Assembly (NCBI GenBank): GCA_947652115.1
Contig: OX393561.1
Coordinates: 8,282,470 to 8,346,469, forward strand
Direction: 5' to 3'
DNA: 64,000 nucleotides
Source: Blastomussa wellsi
Taxonomy: Eukaryota; Cnidaria; Anthozoa; Scleractinia; Plerogyridae
In this document: in pieces, positions 31,754-42,165 of the stretch
How the letters are laid out: every line of letters starts with the position of its first letter
Numbering within the stretch: the first letter of the stretch is position 1
Made by a program: the position numbers and the translations under genes
Notes under the pieces: generated by a model
Told to the model about the DNA's origin: nothing
What the model saw: the letters and a program-made list of their open reading frames with translations, nothing else
Databases searched by the model: none

Positions 31754-32874
31754 TGATCCTTCCGGATTGGAGTGTGTTGTTTGGTGTGGGCACCCCTTGG
31801 TGCCCGGCTGTAGGCTAAAAAATGCCTTTGGGAATTTGCCTTCTGCGTGGCGAATTGCCCATGTGCCCTAGCATATGGCTTTGCAAAATGTGGTCTGTTA
31901 AACCTTTGTTTAGGAGCCTTGTAGCCCTGGGATGATGTGCTGGTACTTGAGGTTTTTTGCATCTGTATCCCCGCTTTTTTCAGTTCCGCCATATCTTTTA
32001 AGTGTTTAGAGAGATCATCTCCAAACAACTTAGATGCTGTTTTAATCTCTTCCTTGCAGAGTCGAGTGTAAGGCGGATTTAACTCGGGTTTAATTAATTC
32101 CCGTCTCTTCATGTTCAACTTGTGGTGTGTATTGCACAAAAGAGCAATGCTATCCATGATAACCGTGAGAGTTTCTCTCGTACTTGGCGTGTCGCCAGAT
32201 TGAATGGAGCTAACGAGCTTGCCACTCAAAGTACACAGCGCAGATAAGCCAGGCAACAAAAACTCCTGTACTTTTTGGAATGCTAAATCCACCGTTCGAC
32301 TCCGACGGGGGAGCAAATCCCACACCTCTTTATTGACACTGGTGACGTTAAGACGTTTGACATTCTCCGGTGGTGAATATTTGTCGGCGCTCTCTTTGAC
32401 CGTGTCGGTAGAGAGGCCACCAGTGAGCATGTTGTCGACGAGGGTGGCAATCTTTCCCTCGATGGCCGGGGATGTTTTCGTGTTGGGTAGATAAGCCTGG
32501 GTCAGGCTATCTACGATGCTGTTATGGCCCTGAGGCTCCGAGTCGGAGCGAGTGTCAGAAGCCATGTTGTTTGTTGCATTTGGGTTCGTGCCTGAATCGC
32601 GTGTGCAGTCATTCACTACTGCTGTGATCTGAGTGATGTCCAGTGAATCGGCTGGTCTGTCGGGATTTTGCCCAGCTGCATCATCTTGGAGGAGGAGATC
32701 TTCCTTTAGGTCCACCAATGCTGCTGTTCGTGCCTGAGAAGCCTGGCTTAACTGAGACAACGTGGTGGTAAGATTTTGGAGGACGACCGCCAAGCTGTTG
32801 CTGCCGTCCGGAACAAACTCCCGGAGTTCTGAGCCCGAAGGTGTTGTTGAGCTATCTTCTGTCGTAGCCGACAT
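31750..32874 (-). CDS. DIRS-C gag-like protein, 374 aa
   Basis: This is an uninterrupted frame with a Ser/Thr-rich N-terminus and a coiled stretch (LQNLTTTLSQLSQASQART). Conserved DIRS gag blocks follow: ADKYSPPENVKRLN, EVWDLLPRRSRTVDLAFQKVQ, IALLCNTHHKLNMKRRELIKPEL and ASKLFGDDLSKHLKD, then a basic tail. The same blocks occur in DIRS-B gag. No zinc knuckle is present. It overlaps the polymerase start by 4 bp. Probable role: binding and packaging of element RNA. Confidence 0.8.
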   Translation of the reverse strand: MSATTEDSSTTPSGSELREFVPDGSNSLAVVLQNLTTTLSQLSQASQARTAALVDLKEDLLLQDDAAGQNPDRPADSLDITQITAVVNDCTRDSGTNPNATNNMASDTRSDSEPQGHNSIVDSLTQAYLPNTKTSPAIEGKIATLVDNMLTGGLSTDTVKESADKYSPPENVKRLNVTSVNKEVWDLLPRRSRTVDLAFQKVQEFLLPGLSALCTLSGKLVSSIQSGDTPSTRETLTVIMDSIALLCNTHHKLNMKRRELIKPELNPPYTRLCKEEIKTASKLFGDDLSKHLKDMAELKKAGIQMQKTSSTSTSSQGYKAPKQRFNRPHFAKPYARAHGQFATQKANSQRHFLAYSRAPRGAHTKQHTPIRKDQ

Positions 32875-33003
32875 AGCTGCCTATGTAAGAAAACGACTGG
32901 CCAACTATTTTCCTGAGAAAGTAGTGGAATAGGCTAAAAAACAAGCGAAATTTCTATCCGCAAATCTAAAGCTGCAAAACTGATTTCACGCGCCAAAAGC
33001 ACT

Positions 33004-33062
33004 GATTATGCGCATGCGCCTAGCTATCTCATGGGATCCCTGGGCAGTGATGACGAGATAGA
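33004..33062 (-). repeat. DIRS-C right inverted repeat and terminal extension
   Basis: 33004-33043 pairs with the left inverted repeat. The last bases, CCCTGGGCAGTGATGACG to ATAG at 33062, recur inverted at about 28565-28588 within the internal complementary region. Confidence 0.8.
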
Positions 33063-33618
33063 ATCTGCTATAACGCAATCAACATGTGCTCTGGTGCTAT
33101 CGCGGGACACTACAACTTAGCTTACATAGAGTATAAACTAAACACGTAGCCAATGAAATGATGAAACTGCTACGTCAGTAGCCCAGCACCGAATCCACAT
33201 TGAGAGGGCAATAGGTAAAGTAAGAAGGTTTCAAATATTTTTTTTTTTTTTTTTTCCAGTCATATTCCAGTTACCATGTTTGGGATTATCAACCAGATAT
33301 GGACAGTGTGTTGCATGTTGTCAAACTTCATTGAGCCTATTCTTGATTAGTGCCTAGTTTGTCTAAGATATTGTTTGATAAACCATTACTATTGAGTTAT
33401 GAGTTGAAACTGTTTCTGAAATTGTTGCATTTGTTTTGAGCTCCTTACAAAATTTTACAAATTTGAGAACACTATTAACTGCTAATATGAACTTAAGTCA
33501 ACTGTGTTGACAAAATATCATTTACACTAATAATTATACAGTTAACCTTATCCAGCAACATCACTTGCTTATAAAATCGTTTGACTGCCAAAAGAATACC
33601 TTTTAATATTTTAGCTCT
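33063..33618. other. No gene recognised
   Basis: Right flank of DIRS-C. It has a T19 tract at about 33237-33255 and otherwise no frame or repeat. It may be 3' flank of the nuclease remnant. Confidence 0.4.
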
Positions 33619-34313
33619 TCATGCTTTTGCCAAGAATGGCAGGGCATGATCAAAGTAAAACTTTGTTAACTGCGGAAAAAGGATTTCATCCCAGTATCTT
33701 TGATTGAAGTAAATGCGTTCAACATTAACATTGTGTGACCCTGACAGGTGAACAACAAAGTCACACCAAGGCAATCCAGTAACAGGAAGTTGTCCCTGAA
33801 CCTGATCATAATAACCACTTTTGTCATTTTCTTTAAGTTTTGGTTTTCCATTAACCATGTGAAGGTAGAAGTTTGGATCATTGTAGGCTTCTTCCATTGT
33901 ATGATTTCTCCATGTGTAAGGATTTTTCATTTCAAGTAAGCCAAATGGGTCTTTTTCAGTGGGGTCGTACACTTTCCCATCTGGGGAAGCCCCAAGGTAG
34001 GGGAAAGAGGGGTTCACAACCAAGCCAGCATCATATACAATGAACTGTTTGCACTTCTTCTACATTTTTCTGCTGTACAGAGATCTAACAATAAGCTCTT
34101 GTTGTCTTCCATGACGAATGGATGATACCTTTGATAAATCCTTTGGAACAAACAGGTCTCTCAGAAATGATTCAGTAGGAGGTCTTTTTCTTTTTATAAC
34201 TTTGCCAAAATTGGATGCTGTCAATCTTTTACTTCGTTGAAACAGCCACTCTGGCTCCAATGATTGACGGACAGTTATTTTTTCTATCTGTTGACATTGT
34301 GCCAAGTTGACAG
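33619..34313 (-). pseudogene. YqaJ/lambda-exonuclease-type nuclease remnant
   Basis: The minus frame encodes FQRSKRLTASNFGKV near its start, SIRHGRQQEL, then the nuclease core: YLGASPDGKV (catalytic aspartate), LLEMKNPY (E-x-K) and GYYDQVQGQL. Together these are the signature of the YqaJ viral-recombinase exonuclease fold (D, ExK, then YxxQ). A TAG lies in frame near 34061. The upstream part is cut by the Ngaro-like element at 34314. Such nucleases occur in ISL2EU-type DNA transposons beside THAP-DDE transposases, and as free-standing cnidarian genes; which applies here is not clear. Confidence 0.75.
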
Positions 34314-34431
34314 TTAACGCCCAGGTCGCAAAAAATGGAGGTTGGATGCCCCCAGGGGGCCCAGAAGCTGCCAACCGCAATCACACCCCAAGGCAGAAGA
34401 ACACCCAAGCGACCAGTACCACCCGCAACCC
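34314..34431 (-). repeat. Ngaro-2 distal direct repeat (B2)
   Basis: 118 bp beginning TTAACGCCCAGGTCGC, nearly identical to 34914-35031 and in the same orientation. Confidence 0.85.
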
Positions 34432-34913
34432 AGCCACGAGCCCCCGACGCCAAGCCCCCTAAAAGCACCCATCACACTGAGGCCAGAGGCCCAGTGGAAA
34501 TAAGCAAAAATAACTGAATAAATAAGTGATAAAATTAACAACTAAAAATAAAATAAAATAAAATAAAATAAATAAAACGATAACAACAAGGGAGGGTGGG
34601 AGGGGACGAGGAAAATGCACGCACAACTTCAAGAAACTCCACTACGCCACGAACCAGCTACACTACAAACGCAAAGGTCGAGCACAACATTGGCACAACG
34701 AAGCACATGCGCTGGCGCACGCAAACGCTTGTACGTAATACCGCTGGCCACGAAGGTGCCCCAAGCCCTAAACTGCCTACCAAACGCTAAAACGCCCCCT
34801 ACCACGCTAAATACAACGCTAAAACGCCACAAACAGGCACAACGCAACTACAACGCCTCACTGCTGCTATTTGCTCCCGGTCGTTAACTATGTTAAATGT
34901 CATTTAACTGTAT

Positions 34914-35031
34914 TTAACGCCCAGGTCGCAAAAAATGGAGGTTGGATGCCCCCAGGGGGCCCAGGGGCTGCCAACCGCAATCACACCCCAAGGCAGAAGA
35001 ACACCCAAGCGACCAGTACCACCCGCAACCC
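34914..35031 (-). repeat. Ngaro-2 proximal direct repeat (B1)
   Basis: Second copy of the 118-bp repeat, exactly 600 bp from the first. The 482 bp between the two copies would be the A2 repeat of a Ngaro element. Confidence 0.85.
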
Positions 35032-35108
35032 CGACGCCAAGCCGAAGGGATCTCCGGGATAGGGACTAACCCAGAGCAAGGGGGCTCGAGGCTCCAAGCC
35101 GCAGCCCC

Positions 35109-36183
35109 CTAGCACCCAACCCTGAGGCACCCAACTCCGAGAAAAACTAGATACAGGTACCTGCTAAGACGCCAACTGACGAGAGACACACACACGATGG
35201 AGTGAACAGGGGTGCGGATATAGATCTGATAAGCATCACTTGACCACCGACCAAGGGTCTTGATCAGGTGATCATGGACACCCTGGGCTGCTGCAGTGGT
35301 GGCAGCACCGATGCGGAAGCTATGGCCAGAATACACACCCGAGTAGCCAGCTGCACTCAAGATGGACTGTACAGTGGATGACAACTGTTGACGCGAAAGT
35401 GGGCGACCATCCCCAAACGTAAACAGAGGCCCCTCCGCAGAACCATGTACTGTTAAATAATGACCCAGGGCCCTAATGGGACAAACAGCACCCTCGGTAC
35501 GCCCCAAATAAATGTCGCAGCCCAGGCGAAAAGGGGTCTGTCTTTGAACACTTAATGCGAACTTTAAAACACGTAGGGTTCACCAACGAGTCGGCTTGCA
35601 GATCACTCACTGTCATATGAAGACTAGACTGAAACGGCGCATTCACTGTAAATTCCCCCGCCCGTAAAAAGCCGAAAAACCCCATGCAACATGCAGCCCA
35701 CAACATCACGTGATCCCTGGTGGAGAGGTCTAATGCACGCTGAAGGGCCCTCAGATGGTCAATAGTGATAGGGAGGCGACGCGGTGTCACAGGACCCTGA
35801 ACACGCTTTATCCCTTTAAGCAAACGCTGCAGCCGAAGACAATTTAGCAAGGGATCCGGAAAGCCATGGTCAACGTGAAGAGAACGAACTGCTGAAAGGT
35901 AGACTTTGATTGATGAGTGGTTCAAGCTGTCGGCCAAGGTAGTGGCAAAACACATACGGGTTTCCTTGTCTGCAGGAGGAAGGGAGCCATCCCCATTCAA
36001 GCGACCATCCTGGCGACAGAAAGCGAAGTAGCGACGTTGGGCGGAGAGATAAACACGCCGAGTGGACGGAGCTAACCCTTGAGTCAGGAAGAACTGGCAC
36101 CTGGCAGTCAAGTTGCCTGAAGAGCTACCAATAGTGAGGCAGGGATCGGGCAAGGATCTGGGTTGGCCTGAGGCGCAAGGCAT
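35109..36183 (-). pseudogene. Ngaro-2 tyrosine recombinase, frameshifted
   Basis: The N-terminal segment (36183-35520) carries the core-binding domain (GLAPSTRRVYLSAQRRY, IKVYLSAVRSLH) and the catalytic arginine in FLRAGEF. The second segment (about 35507-35109) carries HSFRIGAA (H and R), GRWSSDAY and the tyrosine of YQIYIRTP. A one-base frame change near 35515 separates them. Conserved residues match the intact Ngaro-1 recombinase at 50586-51623. Confidence 0.8.
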
Positions 36184-36620
36184 CTGAAATGCTGAAATTG
36201 GAAACGTGAAAGTGCATCAGCAACAGGATTAGCCTTACCACGAACCGACGAAGCGGTGAAGGCAAACGAATGGCGTACAGCCAAAAAAGACAAATGGCGG
36301 AGCAGCACCATCAATTGGTGGTCCCGTGATGTACCCGACTTGAGGATGGCCACCACAGACTCGTTATCGCATAAGAACTCGACCTGCCGCGACACCCACT
36401 GCTGGCCCCATACCGCAGCTGCTACAACGATAGGGAAAAGTTCTTTGTACGCGATGGACAACGGGGATTGGTCCGCAGACCAGGCGCCGCAAAACCACTG
36501 AGAGTTAAAAATAGCCCCATAACCCACTGAGCCAGCCGCATCGGACGACACTTGGAAGTCTGGGAGGGGTGCCCACGCAGGCATACAGAAGAAGCTAAGT
36601 CCATCCCATGAGCGAAACAA
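36108..36620 (-). pseudogene. Ngaro-2 RNase H domain segment
   Basis: Contains SSDAAGSVGYGA (first aspartate), AYKELFPIV (glutamate), FLCDNESVVAIL (second aspartate) and KANPVADALSRF. It lies in a different frame from the polymerase segment and is separated from it by a MITE. The matching region of Ngaro-1 is 51530-52228. Confidence 0.75.
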
Positions 36621-36623
36621 TAG

Positions 36624-36775
36624 ACCAATTTCGATATTTTAATATTCAGCCTAATACAATAGACATCACTGCGAGGCTCCGGGGAATAAATCCCACAAAC
36701 TCTGTAATTTATACCCCGGAGCCTCGTTCTGAGGTCTATTGTTTTTGGCTGAATTTTAAAATATCGAAATTGGTC
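36624..36775. mobile_element. TA-flanked palindromic MITE, 152 bp, inside Ngaro-2
   Basis: The inverted arms, about 75 bp each, start GACCAATTTCGATATTTTAA and include ACAATAGAC and GAGGCTCCGGGG in both orientations. TA flanks are at 36622-36623 and 36776-36777. It separates the polymerase and RNase H coding regions of Ngaro-2. Confidence 0.85.
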
Positions 36776-38394
36776 TATTCCCGCCACCATGTCAGGTCCT
36801 GGTAAAACTCCTGATTTAGCCTGATGGGGTGATCGTCCCGGCGAAAGGCGCACAGCAAGTTGATCATTCGTCGAAGGAATGTCCGACCCTGCGGAGCAAC
36901 TTTGCAAGCATGATGCAAATGGCCAATTAAGGATTCCAGTTCACGCCGCCTACGGAAACGTTTCACCGACCACTCCTCTACAAGCGCAATAATCCTATCC
37001 CTTTTTTCAGATGGCAAGCGAGCCTGTAGCTTAACAGAGTCAAGTTCGATCCCGAGGATAGTTAAACAAGTCGCTGGCCCCTCCAATTTTTCCGGATGGA
37101 GAGGGAGGCCAAGTCTCTCACACAATTGAACACATGTCGTTAAATTATTCTGGCACACTGGAGACGAAGGTGGACCCAGTGTGAGAAAATCATCGAGGTA
37201 GTGCCGCAAAAACTCTACACCATAATTGTGCACCAAAATCCACTCTACCATGTCTGCGATTGCAGTGAAGATAAATGGAGCCCAGCGTAAGCCAAAAGGA
37301 AGGGCCATGTCCACAGAGTAGTGCTCCCGCCACTTCATCCCTAGGAGGGGGCGATCGGATGGGTGGATCCCCACATTCCTATATGCACTTGCCACATCGA
37401 ATTTTGCCATTAACGCACCAGGACCCAGGGACATGATACCGTTGATGAAGGCATCAATTGAGACATACTGCACAGTAAATGGGGGCTTGGGAATCCCATC
37501 GTTCACACTATGCCCTTCCGGGGACGAAAGATCCAAGATGAGTCGCCATTTCCCAGGTTGATTGTTCTTGGGAATCACCCCAAAGCGGCTGATGTGCAAG
37601 GACGGGAACAGTGGTGAGGTAAATGGACCAGCGGCAACCTCCGTTTGCAGATACGAATCAATAACCGAGGGGTGTTCTGCAGCAGACCGCATGTTAGATG
37701 ACGCACCCCTGAGAGATATCGTCGAGGAATTAAAACCGAGATGAAAACCCTGTTGAATTCCTGTAAGGACGTAATTAACCGCCGACCAATCTGGATGACT
37801 ACGCAATTCCAACCGAAATTGGTCCCCGCGTAACAGGGAAACCTGGCACACTGGAGCCAGTGGTGCAAACGACGAAAGAATAGGAACTGTAACGCAGGAT
37901 TCAAAAACTGGAACATTATCAGCCTCAGCACTTTTGGGCAGACCATGCGGCCGGCTGGGCAACAAAAACACGCTATTTACACAATTTACAATGGCAACTT
38001 CCTGGCAGTCCTGCCGATCAGTAACAAACCCCCTATCCCGGGCAGAGGGAGAACGGGAACGCTGGCTGGTGGAGCGGGGAAATGGGCAGTTAATCTTGTG
38101 GTGGTCTCCTTCACAATTGCTGCAGCAGTGCCGATACCGACACCTGCCGAATGACCAGCGGCACTGACCCTCATTCCAGGAAAGGCAGAATGGAGGCCGC
38201 GGACTGAACTCCTGGCTGGGAGCCGGCACCTGGGAGGACTTCGGCGAGGGGGAAGGCAGTGCCGGTGGCGTCGATGTAGGAGGGGTCTTCAGGTGGAAGT
38301 GGTAAAGGTCCAGATTCATCTTCGACCAGTCACTAAGGCCAGACACTGCTGCATCCTTGGAAGATGGTGAAGGCCTCAGTCCACGTGAGAACAT
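36775..38394 (-). pseudogene. Ngaro-2 fused gag C-terminus and reverse transcriptase
   Basis: One open frame of about 539 codons begins in gag, with a CCCH-type zinc finger (CRWSFGRCRYRH). It continues into a reverse transcriptase: VIPKNNQPGKWRLILDLS, MAKFDVASAYRNV (motif A), LPFGLRWAPFIFTAIAD and HYLDDFLTLG (active site). It ends at LTWWRE where the MITE sits. Relative to Ngaro-1, part of gag is deleted near 38390 and gag and polymerase are joined. Confidence 0.8.
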
Positions 38395-38737
38395 CCACGA
38401 TTTCCAACGGCCTACGCTTGGAAGAAACCATAATCGTCCCGTTCAAGTACGCTTGTGGTGCTTTGTCCTCTGCCCGAATGTTGACCGACAACAAGTCCGC
38501 TAACTCCACAAACTCCCCATCGATAATCTTCTTCACCAGCTTGCCTGGCACTGGAGCATGACCAGGGCCAACAGCAAACGCTTTCAGCAACTGCTGCTGC
38601 GATGTAGACGCCCCGAGTGCTGGGATACTGACCGGAAGGCTAGCAGATGAGACAGAGGACAACGTAGAAAAAATCGGAGCCAGCGAGTGGGCCGAGCTGA
38701 ACGTGAAGAAGACGCGTTGCAGTTCAGCGCCAAGCAT
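38333..38737 (-). pseudogene. Ngaro-2 gag N-terminal part
   Basis: A Ser/Ala-rich N-terminus precedes a conserved block (PGKLVKKIIDGEFVELADLL, then WTEAFTIF) that aligns with Ngaro-1 gag (PAKLVSQIIAGKYVDLDDLL). The frame changes into the fused gag-polymerase frame near 38390, with an apparent deletion. Confidence 0.7.
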
Positions 38738-38852
38738 GCGCAGTGAAGCACTTTTTGAACAAATTAGTTTTGCGACGTTTCAGGCAGCGTCGCGTTCTGG
38801 TTCGTAAAGTCCCTATTTACTAATTCAGGTAAACCTCTTCCGGTCGTCGACG

Positions 38853-39240
38853 ATGCCGAAGCGAAGGTATCGTGTAAATTTGTTTTTGATTATAAAATGA
38901 AAGTTTTGGTTGTAGTTAACAATTTGTTTTTTTTTCAACCTTCTGAAGAAATCCATACTTTTGCCGACCGGCCAAATTTGCTAAACCAAAGGGCGTCGTT
39001 TTCGACGAAAATGAAGTTAAAAGGTACAAACTTGATCTGCATTAAATATTTTTTGTTTCTTAAGGTTATTGATCGAAACAAAGCTTCATTTGTTATCTTT
39101 TAATTATTGGTCGTAAAATTTATCCCAGAACCCCAGAGGAAGAGGAGCGTCAACTCCAGGAAGAGTTGAGGAGGTGGGAAGAGCTGAGGGCAAGACTGGA
39201 GAAAGAAAGAGAAAAAAAATTGTCAAAAAAAAAAAAAGAA
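38853..39240 (+). CDS. Putative first three exons of a Lys/Glu-rich host gene
   Basis: Exon 1 is 38853-38866 (ATGCCGAAGCGAAG|GTATCG). Exon 2 is 38949-39023 (CTGAAG| to AAAAG|GTACAA). Exon 3 starts at 39129 (ATCCCAG|). Phases are compatible. The predicted start is MPKRRNPYFCRPAKFAKPKG, then VFDENEVKR, and a Glu/Arg-rich helix (EEEERQLQEELRRWEELRARL). The end of exon 3 was not determined; lysine-rich sequence continues to about 39240. No family is recognised. It is the only gene-like signal here not tied to a transposon. Confidence 0.4.
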
Positions 39241-40480
39241 AATCAATTTGTAAAAAAGGAAAAATCATTGTGAAACTTATTTGTCTTTGCTTTGTAGACC
39301 TTGCTTTTGACCAGAATTTGTACCTTGATTACCTTTCGTTTAAGTTCATGACTGTTTTTTTATGTGGGACATATCTACTAAAACAACTTGATGTGTGTTT
39401 TCTTGCTTCCAGTAGGCAATGACAATGATGGATATTTTATAGCTCAGTTTAAATTGACTTAATATCCACTAAAAATTGTTTATCAGAAAGAAAAAAAAAA
39501 TGAAAGGCAAATTTAACTTTGATCCAAAGGTAATTTGAACCAGAACAGATATACGTATACTTTGTACTTACTCACTGACCATTTTGTTATTGGTTCTTGA
39601 TAAAGTTGTGAACTTTTTTATTTGTGAGGAGTGGTGACTTTCTGTACTTTCCTAGTTAGTTGGCAGGATAGTAAGATTTTCTTGCTTTTCATACATTGTA
39701 TGGTTTTCTAAGGAAATAGTACGGAGGCTGTGCAAGTTATCCACGGTATGATAAACGTTATTTACCGACTAAGGGTCTGTCTGTGTAGTGAAAAACTGTG
39801 ACAGAGGTCGTGAAATGCTGCAGCATTTTCAAGTCAGAGGTTACAGTTGTTCACTTTATGGACTGACTCTAAACCCATAAATAACAAGTTTTGTTTTCCC
39901 TCCCTCAGTGTTGTTGACCTTTTCCAAACACACATCAGGCAAACGTTGCCGTGACTGCGGTCAGACATAGGAGAATCTAGACTTTGCTAAGAAACAATCA
40001 GATTGCAGTATTTGTTACTATGCCCTCTTGAAAAAGAATCTAAAAAAAAAAAGATTTATTTGACATATGCAATTTCAGTCCATGTACCATTAAATTTAAT
40101 CACATATTTTAGTATTACTCTATTTTTAATCAGTTGTACATGGAATGACGTTCTTGTAGTCACATGGAATGATTAGCAATGAACTTGTCAACAAGTTAAC
40201 AATACAGTTTCCATTAATAAAATTTGCTGTTATGGAAATCAACCACATGGGTATATAGAAAATTAATGTTCTCTACATGATCTTTAGGCATACAGCCAAC
40301 ATCTTTGTAATAATTGGTTTCACTGAAACCAAATTAAGCATACCACTGTAGGTACTTATTCAATTAATGTAGATCTGTGACTCAATGCCGCAAACAAATT
40401 GAATTCTATCTGTATAGCAGTGACTTTTATGATTTAAAGCTTCACTGAAGTTCTTCAGTTCAAACTGGAAAAAAACACTC
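39241..40480. other. No gene recognised
   Basis: AT-rich sequence with no frame above about 80 codons and no clear repeat. It may hold further exons of the gene starting at 38853, but I cannot support any. Confidence 0.4.
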
Positions 40481-42165
40481 TACATACATACATACATACT
40501 TTATTGACTTTCCCCAAGGGGGCTTTTCAAAGACAATATTAAAAAATATATATATTCCTATTTACAATTAAAATTAAGAATGAATAAAATAAGGTTCTAA
40601 AAAGATTATAAAAATATATATAAATATAAAAATTACAATTCTTTAAGTAGTTTAGTCCTCAGGCGATTTTTAAAAACAGTGACTGAATCACACAGTTTAA
40701 GAGAATAATCTAAAGAATTCCATAAATTAACTATTCTATAATGAAAGGTTCTTTGGCCGGTAGCGGTTTTAAAAAGTGGGATGTTTAACAATTGTGAGTT
40801 TCTGGTGCTATGACCGCTCACCTCGGCTAGCTTTAAAAATTTTGAAGACAGGTATTCAGGGGCGTGGCCTGTCATACATTTAAAGGCCATTGTGGCGCTT
40901 CGGTAATATAGCTGGTTTGCTACAGGTAGCCAATTGAGCTCTTTACGAATGGGCGTAATATGGTCATATTTGCGCGCACCGCTCACAATGCGGCAAGCGA
41001 AGTTTTGCACAGCCTGCAGTTTGTTAATGTTACACTTCGATGTGTTTGCCCATACATTAGAACAATAAAATAATTTACTAAAAACTAAACAGTTAATAAT
41101 CATCAGGAGTGTACGTTTGTCAAAAACATGCTTGACGCGGTTTATTTGACCGAGGCGGGACATGCATGAAGAAGCGGTTTTAATTATGTGTTCATCGTAA
41201 GTTAAATTAGAATCCAAAATCACGCCCAGGTCTTTAGCAGTGTCTGTAGGGACGATGTCCTTTCCCATAAAGGGAAGGGAGTGAAATTGCAATTTTGCTC
41301 GCATTTGCCTGCTGCCGAATATCATTAACTTGGTTTTGCCAGGATTGAGCAACAAGAGGTTGTTGGAGCACCATTCTCCTATTTTAGACAGGTCGTCTTT
41401 CAAATCAGTAATTGCATCCAGGTTGTCTTTTAGTTGAAAGGAAGTAATGAGTTTCGTATCATCTACGTAACTCTGAGTGCTGCATTTCTGTGGTGTCGAG
41501 GAAAGATCGTTCGTGTATATGCTAAATAGTAGTGGGCCCAAAATACTCCCCTGGGGTACACCACTGGCGACAGGCAAAGGCTCAGACAGCGTTGAGTGGA
41601 TTCGTACTACTTGTTTCCTGTTACTTAGGTAGCTGCGAAACCATTGGAGAGTGTGACTGGAGGTTCCGACATCTTGCAATTTTAAAATTAAAGTCTCGTG
41701 ATTGACACTGTCAAAGGCTTTACTCATGTCTAAGAGTACAACAGCAGTTAACTTCTTTTTGTCAATAGCGTTAAGAATTGTGTCAGTTGTTTCAATGACA
41801 GATGTTTCACACGAATGCCATTTCTTGTTACCGCTTTGAGTCTTTGATAAGCTGTCATTTGATTGCAGATGCGAAGTGAGTTGATTATGTACAACCCTTT
41901 CGCAAACCTTAGATAAAACTGGTAGAAGTGAGATGGGCCTATTGTTATTTGCCTGTTCATGATCGCCGTCTTTTGGAATTGGTGTAACCTCAGCTGTTTT
42001 CCATTTTGATGGAAAAACACATGTTAGAAAGGATGCATTAACAATAGACGTGATTGCGTGAACAATTGGATTAAGACAGTCCTTGATGACGCGAATCGGA
42101 ATTTTGTCTATCCCAGGGGCCTTATTTGAAGGCATGGCACGTTCTATATTGAAAGTCGCTGGTCA
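40481..42165 (-). mobile_element. CR1/L2-like LINE, 5'-truncated
   Basis: The minus-strand reverse transcriptase (42135-40633) is followed by a short 3' region ending in a tandem TACA/ATAC microsatellite (40481-40499, about five repeats). This is the type of 3' end known for CR1/L2-like LINEs that lack poly(A). The 5' end stops at the start of the polymerase domain and the endonuclease is absent. Confidence 0.8.
40633..42135 (-). CDS. LINE reverse transcriptase, 500 aa, N-terminally truncated but open
   Basis: Reverse transcriptase motifs follow in order: NKAPGIDKIP, FPSKWKTAEVTPIPK, NNRPISLLPVLSKV, VLLDMSKAFDSVNH (motif A), GVPQGSILGPLLFSIY and QSYVDDTKLI (active site). The C-terminal LINE region (LNWLPVANQLYYRS; the final VTVFKNRLRTKLL) is complete to the stop. 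No internal stop occurs over 500 codons, suggesting a fairly young copy. The enzyme would copy its RNA at a nicked target, but the endonuclease needed is missing. Confidence 0.85.
   Translation of the reverse strand: MPSNKAPGIDKIPIRVIKDCLNPIVHAITSIVNASFLTCVFPSKWKTAEVTPIPKDGDHEQANNNRPISLLPVLSKVCERVVHNQLTSHLQSNDSLSKTQSGNKKWHSCETSVIETTDTILNAIDKKKLTAVVLLDMSKAFDSVNHETLILKLQDVGTSSHTLQWFRSYLSNRKQVVRIHSTLSEPLPVASGVPQGSILGPLLFSIYTNDLSSTPQKCSTQSYVDDTKLITSFQLKDNLDAITDLKDDLSKIGEWCSNNLLLLNPGKTKLMIFGSRQMRAKLQFHSLPFMGKDIVPTDTAKDLGVILDSNLTYDEHIIKTASSCMSRLGQINRVKHVFDKRTLLMIINCLVFSKLFYCSNVWANTSKCNINKLQAVQNFACRIVSGARKYDHITPIRKELNWLPVANQLYYRSATMAFKCMTGHAPEYLSSKFLKLAEVSGHSTRNSQLLNIPLFKTATGQRTFHYRIVNLWNSLDYSLKLCDSVTVFKNRLRTKLLKEL

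Larger units (their letters stand above)
28249..33062 (-). mobile_element. DIRS-C: structurally complete DIRS retrotransposon, 4.8 kb
   Basis: Order on the minus strand: right end (33062), gag (32874-31750), reverse transcriptase/RNase H (31753-29679), tyrosine recombinase (30042-28870), internal complementary region (28477-28600), left end (28249). The inverted repeats around GGGATC(A/C)CATGAGATAGC and GCGCATGCGCATAATCAG lie at about 28322-28361 and 33004-33043. Gag and recombinase are open; the polymerase has a short deletion. It is a close relative of DIRS-B. Confidence 0.9.
34314..38740 (-). mobile_element. Ngaro-2: decayed Ngaro-like tyrosine-recombinase retrotransposon
   Basis: On the minus strand the order is gag, reverse transcriptase/RNase H and tyrosine recombinase, then a pair of 118-bp direct repeats at 34914-35031 and 34314-34431. 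That matches the downstream half of the Ngaro split-repeat plan (B1-A2-B2). The upstream A1 repeat was not found, so the 5' end is truncated near 38740. A MITE (36624-36775) and several frame changes interrupt the genes. It inserted into the YqaJ-type gene. Confidence 0.75.

Noticed and set aside
34229..35062. Cluster of C-rich open frames of 60-90 codons on both strands
   Set aside because: They come from the GC-rich Ngaro-2 repeats; composition alone keeps them open.
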